A DNA stretch of 64,000 nucleotides from Thermus composti (GTDB taxonomy: Bacteria > Deinococcota > Deinococci > Deinococcales > Thermaceae). A program made the translations under genes and the position numbers. Below the pieces are notes generated by a model. It worked only from the letters and a program-made list of their open reading frames with translations, was not told the origin of the DNA and ran no database searches. Below, piece by piece: positions 58,019 through 64,000 of this stretch. How positions within the stretch are numbered: position 1 is the stretch's first letter; every line of letters begins with the position of its first letter. The stretch is taken from the NCBI RefSeq assembly GCF_014647535.1, contig NZ_BMPJ01000009.1, positions 19,267 through 83,266 on the forward strand, read 5' to 3'.

Positions 58019-58713
58019 CCCAGGGCCGCAAGCACCGCCCACACCCGGAAGTCCCAAAGGGCTTCCGGGCCGTAGACCACCTGGACCCGGTCGCGGACTC
58101 GAGGGTCGGGGGGAACCAGGGCCAAAAGGGCGTGGAAAGGGTGGAGCAAGTCCAGAGGAAGCCTCCCCCCGGCGTAAAGGAGAAGGTCCACCCTTAGGGA
58201 GAGGGCCCGGGCCTCCTCCGGGCGCAGGGCCACGTGGCCCCGGGCGGGGGAGGGGAGGCGGGCAAGGAAGCGGTCCCCCTCGGCGAAGCTGGGCGCCAAG
58301 AGGGAAACCTGGGCCAAGGGGCGAAGGAAGGGGGCGAGGGCCAAGCGCAAGGGGCCAACCCAGAGGGCCTTGGCCCCGGAAAGGTGGGCGGAAAGGAAGC
58401 GCTCCAAAGCAAGCCCCTCGGTGAACTGGCCCAAGACCCCCCCGGGCCCTACCGCCAGGAGGTCCACGAGGCCCGCGGCCTCCGCCTCGGCCTCGAGGCG
58501 CACCCCCTCCCCAGGGGGAAGCCCCTCGGCCAAAACCATCCCGGCGAAGCCCAAGGGCCTGAGGCAGGGAAGCAGGGCCCAGGGGTCCTCGGCCTCGAGG
58601 GGGTAGGGGAAGAGGGGAAGGCGCATCCGGGCCACCTCGGCCACCAGCCGGTCAAAAAGGGGTGTGCCGCCTCGGTGGAGGAGAAGGAGGGGACGGGGAG
58701 CGGAAAGATCCAC
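58006..58713 (-). CDS. Shikimate-dehydrogenase-like protein, probably non-catalytic
   Basis: A 235-residue protein. The order of segments follows AroE: GFAGMVLAEGLP, LVDLLAVGPGGVLGQFTEGLALERFLS (AroE has GxNTDGxGFxxxL), then a Rossmann-like GAKALWVGPLRLALAPFLRP where the GAGGAA loop is gone. The catalytic Lys/Asp signature is not seen. So it is a degenerate relative with unknown role. GTG 58713 is chosen because AGGAGG lies 5 bases before it. GTG 58719 would overlap that site. Starts 9 bases after uvrD ends. Confidence 0.45.
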   Translation of the reverse strand: MDLSAPRPLLLLHRGGTPLFDRLVAEVARMRLPLFPYPLEAEDPWALLPCLRPLGFAGMVLAEGLPPGEGVRLEAEAEAAGLVDLLAVGPGGVLGQFTEGLALERFLSAHLSGAKALWVGPLRLALAPFLRPLAQVSLLAPSFAEGDRFLARLPSPARGHVALRPEEARALSLRVDLLLYAGGRLPLDLLHPFHALLALVPPDPRVRDRVQVVYGPEALWDFRVWAVLAALGYPL

Positions 58714-58722
58714 GGCCACCTC

Positions 58723-60804
58723 CTAGGCGGGGCGGAGGTCCGCATACTTGAGGGAAAGGCGCTTGAGCCCCACCCCCTCAAAGTGGACCGTGACCTCGTC
58801 CCCCTGGGCCGCCACCACGGTGCCCGGTCCGAACCGGGGGTGGACCACCCGCTCCCCGCCCTTGAAGGCGCCGGGCCGGGGGCGGTGGGGCGGGGGGGCG
58901 GGCCTGGGAGCGCGGTAGGGGTCGTACACCTCGTATAGCCCCTCCTCCACCTCCTCCAGGAAGCGGCTCGGCCGGGCGGGCTCGGGTCGGCCGAAGACCT
59001 CCCGCTCCTCGGCGTGGGAGAGGTAGAGCCTCTCCTGGGCCCGGGTGATGCCCACGTAGAAGAGGCGGCGCTCCTCCTCCAGGCCCTCGAGGGTGCTTAA
59101 GGAGTTGCGGTGGGGCAAAAGCCCCTCCTCCACCCCCACCAAAAAGACCACGGGGAACTCCAGCCCCTTGGCGTTGTGGAGGGTCATGAGGAAGACCTTG
59201 CCTTCCGCCTCGGCAGGCTCCTCCGCCTTGGCGGTGAGGGCCACCTTGTCCAGGAAGTCCTGCAGGTCCTCCGCCTCCTTGGCGGCCCTCAGGAGCTCCT
59301 CCACGTTTTCCAGGCGGTCCTCGGCGTCCTCGGGGTAGGCCTCCCGGAGGTAGGCGGGGTAGTCGGTGGCCTCGAGGAGGTGGCGGAAGAAGGCCTCGGC
59401 GGGGCCGAAGACCAGGTCCTGGAGCTCCTCCACCAGGGCCACGAAGCGCCTAAGGGGTTCGGCCCGGGGGAAGGCCCGGGCCGCCTCCCGCAAGGCCTCC
59501 CAGGGAGGAAGCCCCTTCTCCCGGGCGAGAAGCTCCACCCTGGCCCAGGTGGCGGGGCCGATGCCCCGGGGCGGGGTGTTGAGGATGCGCCTCAGGCTCA
59601 CCCCGTCCAAGGGGTTCAGGGCGAAGCGGGCGTAGGCCAATAGGTCCTTCACCTCCGCCCTTTCAAAAAACCCCACCCCGCCCACCACCCGCGCGGGGAT
59701 CCCCCGCCCCGCCAAGGCCTGCTCCAGAAGGCGGCTTTGGGCGTTGGTGCGGTAAAGGACGGCGTACCGGTCCCAAGGGGGGCCGAGCCGGGCGATCTCC
59801 TCGGCCACGAAGCGGGCCTCCTCCCGGGCGTCCGCTGCCCGGAAGAGGCGCACGGGCTCCCCGCCCCGCTTCACCGGGCGCAGGACCTTTTCCAGGCGGA
59901 GGGCGTTCTTCACGATCACGGCGTTGGCGAAGCGGAGGATGGCCTCGGTGGAGCGGTAGTTCTCCTCCAGGCGGTAGACCCGGGCCTTGGGGTAGTCCCG
60001 GGTGAAGTCCAGGATGTTCTTGATGTCCGCCGCCCGGAAGGAGTAGATCCCCTGGTCCGGGTCGCCCACGGCCATGAGGTTGGCCTCCTCCCCCGCCAAA
60101 AGCCGGGTGAAGCGGTACTGGACGGGGCTCGTGTCCTGGTACTCGTCCACGTGGATGAAGCGGGCCCGCTTGCGCACGAGCCTGAGGACCTCCTGGTCCT
60201 CTTCCAAAAGCCTCAGGGCGTAGAGGAGGATGTCTCCGAAGTCCAAGGCCCCCTGGGCCTTGAGGGCCTCCTGGTAGCGCACCAGGACGTCCGCAAGCCT
60301 TCCCCGGGGAAGCCCGGCGTAGTACTCGGGGAGTTCTCCGAGGAGGGCCTCGAGGCCCACGCCCCGGTTCTTCGCCCGGTCCAAAAGGGCCTTGATGGGG
60401 CCGGGCCGGGCCGAAAGGGCGAGCTCCTTCAGGACCTCCTTGAGGAGGGCGGTCTGGTCGTCCTCGTCGTAGACCACGAAGCCGGGCCTTAAGCCCACCC
60501 GCTCCCCGTAGACGCGGAGGATCCTTAGGGCGGCGGCGTGGAAGGTGGAGACCCAGACCTCCCCCGCCCCCGGGACCAGCCCCCGGAGGCGCTCCCGCAT
60601 CTCCTCCGCGGCCTTGTTGGTGAAGGTGACGGCCAGGATCTCCGAGGGAAAGACCCCCCGGCGGGCCACGAGGTAGGCCACCCGGTGGACCACGGTGCGG
60701 GTCTTCCCGCTCCCCGCCCCGGCCACCACCAGGGCGGGCCCCTCAAAGTGGAGGACCGCCTGGCGCTGGGCCTCGTTGAGGGGGGCTAGGAGGGCGTCGC
60801 TCAC
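58723..60804 (-). CDS. uvrD: UvrD/PcrA-type DNA helicase
   Basis: A 693-residue superfamily 1 helicase. Q-motif LNEAQRQAV, Walker A VVAGAGSGKTRTV, motif II HVDEYQDTSPVQY, motif III GDPDQGIYSFRAAD, motif IV ENYRSTEAILRF, motif V TLHNAKGLEFPVVFLVGVEEGLLPH and motif VI RRLFYVGITRAQERLYLS. The C-terminus has the Tudor-like GERVVHPRFGPGTVVA domain. Nucleotide excision and mismatch repair helicase. GTG 60804 is 6 bases after a minus-strand TAGACT (leaderless). Confidence 0.95.
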   Translation of the reverse strand: MSDALLAPLNEAQRQAVLHFEGPALVVAGAGSGKTRTVVHRVAYLVARRGVFPSEILAVTFTNKAAEEMRERLRGLVPGAGEVWVSTFHAAALRILRVYGERVGLRPGFVVYDEDDQTALLKEVLKELALSARPGPIKALLDRAKNRGVGLEALLGELPEYYAGLPRGRLADVLVRYQEALKAQGALDFGDILLYALRLLEEDQEVLRLVRKRARFIHVDEYQDTSPVQYRFTRLLAGEEANLMAVGDPDQGIYSFRAADIKNILDFTRDYPKARVYRLEENYRSTEAILRFANAVIVKNALRLEKVLRPVKRGGEPVRLFRAADAREEARFVAEEIARLGPPWDRYAVLYRTNAQSRLLEQALAGRGIPARVVGGVGFFERAEVKDLLAYARFALNPLDGVSLRRILNTPPRGIGPATWARVELLAREKGLPPWEALREAARAFPRAEPLRRFVALVEELQDLVFGPAEAFFRHLLEATDYPAYLREAYPEDAEDRLENVEELLRAAKEAEDLQDFLDKVALTAKAEEPAEAEGKVFLMTLHNAKGLEFPVVFLVGVEEGLLPHRNSLSTLEGLEEERRLFYVGITRAQERLYLSHAEEREVFGRPEPARPSRFLEEVEEGLYEVYDPYRAPRPAPPPHRPRPGAFKGGERVVHPRFGPGTVVAAQGDEVTVHFEGVGLKRLSLKYADLRPA

Positions 60805-60810
60805 GGGGAG

Positions 60811-60834
60811 AGTCTACCACGCACGGGGTAGACT
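60811..60834. promoter_or_regulatory. Symmetric divergent leaderless promoters, uvrD and phosphohexomutase-like gene
   Basis: The sequence AGTCTACC-N8-GGTAGACT is an 8-bp inverted repeat. Read on plus it ends in TAGACT (60829-60834), 7 bases before ATG 60842. On minus it ends in TAGACT (60816-60811), 6 bases before GTG 60804. Each -10 lies in the other's -35 window, so firing should be mutually exclusive. Confidence 0.55.
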
Positions 60835-60841
60835 TTAGGGC

Positions 60842-61729
60842 ATGGAGCTTGTGGCCACGCAGGACGGCTTCGTAGGGGAGATGGCCCGGGGCTTCACCTT
60901 CCAGGCCCTGGGGGAGGTGGCGGCGGGCTTCGGGAAGCGCCTCCAGGCGGAGGGGATCCTTCGGGTGGTGGTGGGGCACGACGCCCGCTTCCTCGCCCGG
61001 GAGATGGCGGAGCACGCCGCCGGGGTGCTCGCGGGGCTCGGCCTCGAGGTCCACCTCCTCCAGGGCCCCGCCCCCCTGCCCCTCTTCGGCTTCGCCCTCC
61101 GGGCGAAGGAGGCCGCAGGCCTCTACCTCACGGGAAGCCGCAGGCCCTTCGCCTTCCAAGGGGTGAAGCTCCGCCTGGGCCCGGGGAAACCCCTCCCTGG
61201 CAAAGAAGTGGCCCCCATAAGCCCCCCTCCCCCGGGGCCCTTCGCCCCCCTGGAGGCGCGCCGGGGCTACCTGGACCACCTCCGGAAGAGCGCCGAGGGC
61301 CTCGCCTTCAGGCGGGGCGTGGTCTACCTGGACGCCATGGGCGGGGCGGGCGGCGGGATCCTGGGCCAGGTCCTTAAGCGCCTCGAGGCCCCCGTGGAGC
61401 TCCGGGAGCTCCACCCCCTCCCCCACCCCCTCTTCTACGGGGTGGCCCCCGACCCGAGGCCGGAGCACCTGAAGACCCTCCGCCTCCTCCTCCGGGAGGC
61501 CAAGCCCCCCGCCTTGGGCCTCGCCCTGGACGGGGACGCCGACCGGCTTGCCGTCTACCTCCCAGGGGGGGAGGCCCTCCCCGAGGACCAGGTCCTGGCC
61601 CGCCTCCGGGAGGCGGCCCAAGGCCGGGAGGTGGAGGCCCTGGGGGAGGGGGCCTACCGCTTCCCCTGGCACCTGGAGGAGCCCGACCCCTTCCTGGCGG
61701 CCCTCCTCCTCATGGGGGTGCTCCTGTGA
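60842..61729 (+). CDS. Truncated phosphohexomutase-like protein
   Basis: A 295-residue protein aligned with phosphoglucomutase/phosphomannomutase. The metal loop LALDGDADRLAVYLP is intact near residue 225, and VVVGHDARFLAREMAEHAAGVLAGLGLEV matches domain 1. The phosphoserine loop, normally TASHNP, reads LTGSRRPFAF. Domain 3-4 regions with sugar and phosphate motifs are missing, so it is about 150 residues short. It may be regulatory or act on a small sugar phosphate. Overlaps the next gene by 4 bases. Confidence 0.6.
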   Translation: MELVATQDGFVGEMARGFTFQALGEVAAGFGKRLQAEGILRVVVGHDARFLAREMAEHAAGVLAGLGLEVHLLQGPAPLPLFGFALRAKEAAGLYLTGSRRPFAFQGVKLRLGPGKPLPGKEVAPISPPPPGPFAPLEARRGYLDHLRKSAEGLAFRRGVVYLDAMGGAGGGILGQVLKRLEAPVELRELHPLPHPLFYGVAPDPRPEHLKTLRLLLREAKPPALGLALDGDADRLAVYLPGGEALPEDQVLARLREAAQGREVEALGEGAYRFPWHLEEPDPFLAALLLMGVLL

Positions 61730-62679
61730 AGGCCATCCTCCCCGGCCTCTACCTCCTTCCCATCCCCATCCCCTACCCCTTGAAGACGGTGAACCTCTAC
61801 CTCCTCCAAGGGGACGGGGAGGTGGTCCTTTTGGACACCGCCCTCGGCACCCGGGCCGCCCGGGGGGCTTTGGAGCTCTTCTTGGCGGAGCTTGGCCTTT
61901 GCTTCCAGGACATAAAGACCGTCCTCCTCACCCACCACCACCCGGACCACTACGGCCTGGCGGGCTTCCTCGAGGGCCTGGGGGCCAGGGTCTACCTCCA
62001 TGAGGAGGAGTTTTCCCGGGGCCACCGCTTCTGGCGGGAGCCCGAGGCCTTCGCCGAGACCTCCCTTAGGCTCTTCCTGGACCACGGCACCCCGGAAAGC
62101 GCCCTCCAGGACATCCAGGAGACGATGGAGAAGGCGAGGGAACGGGTCCACCCCCCGCAAAACCCCATCCCCCTAAGGGACGGGGACCTTTTGGAGGTGG
62201 CGGGGAAGCGGCTTCGGGTGGTCTGGACCCCGGGGCACGCGGACGGGCACGCCGCCTTCTTCCTGGAGGAGGAAGGGGTTTTGCTAGTGGGGGACGCCCT
62301 TTTGGACCACGTCTCCCCCAACGTGGGGCTTTGGGCCTACACCCGGGAAAACCCCCTCAAAGACTTCCTCCGCTCCCTGGACCGCCTGGCGGACCTCGGG
62401 GCCAGGGTGGCCTACGCCGGCCACTTCGGCCCCATCGGGGACGTGCGGCAAAGGGCAAAGGAGCTCAAAGCCCACCACCAGGCCCGCCTCGAGGCCCTCC
62501 TCGCCCTCCTGGACGGGCCCAAGACCGCCTGGGAACTCTCCTTGAACCTCTTCCCAAAGGAGCTGGACGCCGCCGGGCGCCGCTTCGCCTTCGCCGAGAC
62601 CCTGGCCCACCTGGAGTACCTGCGAAAGGAGGGGGCGGTGGGGCGGGAAGGCCCCCCCTACCGCTACTTCCGGGCCTAG
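61726..62679 (+). CDS. MBL-fold metallo-hydrolase
   Basis: A 317-residue metallo-beta-lactamase-fold enzyme. Metal motif LTHHHPDHYGLAGFLE, then TPGHADGHAAFFLEEEGVLLVGDALLDH and AYAGHFGPIGDVRQRAKEL. The C-terminal 100 residues form a winged-helix-like region seen in the LACTB2 group. Substrate unknown (thioesterase or RNase-like). GTG 61726 overlaps the stop of the phosphohexomutase-like gene. Confidence 0.8.
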   Translation: MKAILPGLYLLPIPIPYPLKTVNLYLLQGDGEVVLLDTALGTRAARGALELFLAELGLCFQDIKTVLLTHHHPDHYGLAGFLEGLGARVYLHEEEFSRGHRFWREPEAFAETSLRLFLDHGTPESALQDIQETMEKARERVHPPQNPIPLRDGDLLEVAGKRLRVVWTPGHADGHAAFFLEEEGVLLVGDALLDHVSPNVGLWAYTRENPLKDFLRSLDRLADLGARVAYAGHFGPIGDVRQRAKELKAHHQARLEALLALLDGPKTAWELSLNLFPKELDAAGRRFAFAETLAHLEYLRKEGAVGREGPPYRYFRA

Positions 62680-62707
62680 ACCCCTTGCCGGCGGGGAACG
62701 GGGGGAG

Positions 62708-62736
62708 TAAACTTTGACCTGGTTCAAGGAGGTGCC
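62708..62736 (+). promoter_or_regulatory. Promoter and possible operator of the acyl-CoA ligase gene
   Basis: TAAACT at 62708-62713 as -10. Just after it lies an imperfect palindrome TTGACCTGGTTCAA (62714-62727), over the expected transcription start, followed by AAGGAGG and ATG 62737. A repressor there would block initiation. A TetR-type fatty-acid regulator is the likely user. Confidence 0.4.
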
Positions 62737-64000
62737 ATGAAGCCCTGGTACGCCCACTACGACCCCGGGGTTCCCAAGGAAGCCCCCAAGCCTCGGCTTT
62801 TGACCGAAGCCCTCCGGGAAAACGCCCGCCGCTACCCCAAAAAGGTGGCCCTGGAGTTCTTGGGGCGAAGTCTCACCTACGAGACCCTCTGGCGGGAGGT
62901 GGAGGCCTTCGCCAAGGGCCTGGAGGAGGCGGGGCTAAGGCCTGGGGACCGGGTGGCCCTCATGCTCCCCAACTCCCCCCAGTTCGTCATCGCCTTCTAC
63001 GGCACCCTCCTCGCCGGGGGCGTGGGGGTGAACACCAACCCCATGTACACCCCGAGGGAGCTACGGCACCAGCTCAAAGACGCCGGGGCCCGCTTTTTGG
63101 TGGTCCTGGACCAGCTCCTTCCTCGCTTCCAAGAGGTGAAGGGGGAGGTGCCCGTGGAGAAGGTGGTGTACACGGGGATCCAGGACTACCTCCCCTTCCC
63201 CAAGAACCTCCTCTACCCCCTCCTTCTCCGGCGGAAAGGGGAAGCCCCCAAGGCCCTCGAGGGCACCCCCTGGCGGGCTTTCCTCCGCCCCGGGAAGCCC
63301 ACTCCCGTGCCCCGGGACCTGGACGACCTGGCCCTCCTCCAGTACACCGGGGGCACCACCGGGCTCGCCAAAGGGGCCATGCTCACCCACAAAAACCTCT
63401 CCGCCAACGCCCTCCAGGTCAGGGCCTGGATCCCTGACTTCCGGGAGGGGGAGGAGGTGGTCCTCGGGGCCATCCCCTTCTTCCACGTCTACGGCATGAC
63501 CGTGGCCATGAACCTGGCCCTCCTGGGGGCCGCCAAGCTGGTCCTGATCCCTAGGCCCGAGATCAAGGCCATCGTGGAGGCCATTGAGAAGCACCGGGTC
63601 ACCCTCTTCCCCGGGGTGCCCACCCTCTACGTGGCCTTCAACAACTTCCCCGGCATTGAGAAGCGGAACCTGAAAAGCGTGCGGGCCTGCATCTCCGGCT
63701 CGGCGCCCTTGCCCGTGGAGGTGGCCGAGCGCTTCATGGCCCTCACCGGGGCCAAGCTGGTGGAGGGGTACGGCCTCACCGAGGCGAGCCCCGTAACCCA
63801 CTGCAACCCCCTCCACGGGACCCGCAAGCTGGGGAGCGTGGGCCTCCCCTTCCCCGGCGTGGAGGCCAAGGTGGTGGACGAGGAGGGCAAGGAGGTCCCC
63901 ATAGGCGAGGTGGGCGAGCTCATCGTCAAAGGCCCCAACGTCATGAAAGGCTACTGGAACCGCCCCGAAGAAACCCAAAAAGCCCTCAAGGACGGCTGGC
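62737..64000 (+). CDS. Long-chain acyl-CoA synthetase, 5' part
   Basis: The first 421 codons of an adenylate-forming ligase, open at the window edge. It begins MKPWYAHYDPGVPKEAPKPR. The P-loop is intact: LQYTGGTTGLAKGAMLTHKN (about residue 205), IPFFHVYGMT, and VEGYGLTEASPVTHCNP. The final motif seen is GELIVKGPNVMKGYWNRPEET. Fatty acid activation for beta-oxidation is the likely role. RBS AAGGAGG. The C-terminal domain with the catalytic Lys is outside the window. Confidence 0.9.
   Translation, partial: MKPWYAHYDPGVPKEAPKPRLLTEALRENARRYPKKVALEFLGRSLTYETLWREVEAFAKGLEEAGLRPGDRVALMLPNSPQFVIAFYGTLLAGGVGVNTNPMYTPRELRHQLKDAGARFLVVLDQLLPRFQEVKGEVPVEKVVYTGIQDYLPFPKNLLYPLLLRRKGEAPKALEGTPWRAFLRPGKPTPVPRDLDDLALLQYTGGTTGLAKGAMLTHKNLSANALQVRAWIPDFREGEEVVLGAIPFFHVYGMTVAMNLALLGAAKLVLIPRPEIKAIVEAIEKHRVTLFPGVPTLYVAFNNFPGIEKRNLKSVRACISGSAPLPVEVAERFMALTGAKLVEGYGLTEASPVTHCNPLHGTRKLGSVGLPFPGVEAKVVDEEGKEVPIGEVGELIVKGPNVMKGYWNRPEETQKALKDGW

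Overview
The window is chromosomal DNA of a Thermus. The evidence is very high GC with third positions saturated in G/C, short or overlapping gene junctions (ATGA, GTGA, TGATG), the 14-gene nqo-type complex I operon, an RNase P protein gene that encloses rpmH, a DdrA/Rad52-like gene and a LysN-like aminotransferase. From memory the Nqo, GluRS and LysN proteins are nearly those of Thermus thermophilus, while KsgA differs at many positions, so I infer a T. thermophilus strain or a very close sister species. About 68 genes were found, one tRNA (Ala-CGC), no rRNA, no CRISPR array and no intact insertion sequence.

Layout. 1-5300: tail of a membrane protein, an SbtB/SbtA-like pair on minus, then purE-purK joined to a GH130-like gene, and a PaaK-like ligase homologue. 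5474-11640: PfkB-family kinase, hisC-hisB-hisH (minus), a decayed HEPN/MNT pair, thiL-nitroreductase (minus) and a ComB-like gene. 11624-16958: WecG-type glycosyltransferase, secreted TPR protein, tRNA-Ala, a small secreted protein, and the ddrA-phosphoesterase-rsmA operon. 17123-31052: the complete NADH-quinone oxidoreductase operon nqo7-6-5-4-2-1-3-8-9-10-11-12-13-14, closed by a strong terminator.

31138-38700: unknown gene, arginase, yceD-rpmF, fabH-fabD-fabG-acpP, fabF and a dNTPase. 38707-49009: LysN-like aminotransferase, then a long minus-strand run. It starts from a near-consensus promoter at 49038-49067 with livG, an acyl-CoA ligase, livH, livM, livJ, an internal terminator and livF, and continues through an RluD-family gene into a restriction-modification pair whose endonuclease is frameshifted. 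49167-52618: rnpA/rpmH (nested), yidD, yidC, jag, prmC. 52517-64000: DUF3084 protein and lptB (minus), gltX, a small secreted protein, ftsY, dsbB, an AroE-like protein and uvrD (minus), a truncated phosphohexomutase, an MBL-fold hydrolase and the start of a long-chain acyl-CoA ligase.

Most of the window is housekeeping. The unusual material is decayed defence/toxin genes (HEPN/MNT, restriction enzyme), degenerate paralogues that lack signature residues (ComB-like, PaaK-like, AroE-like, phosphohexomutase), overlapping divergent promoters, many likely leaderless mRNAs (a -10 hexamer 6-8 nt before the start codon), and an isolated metalloregulator-like palindrome. I did not find a convincing, wholly new multi-gene system. 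The best candidates for follow-up are the liv/acyl-CoA-ligase import unit and the palindrome at 57535-57558.
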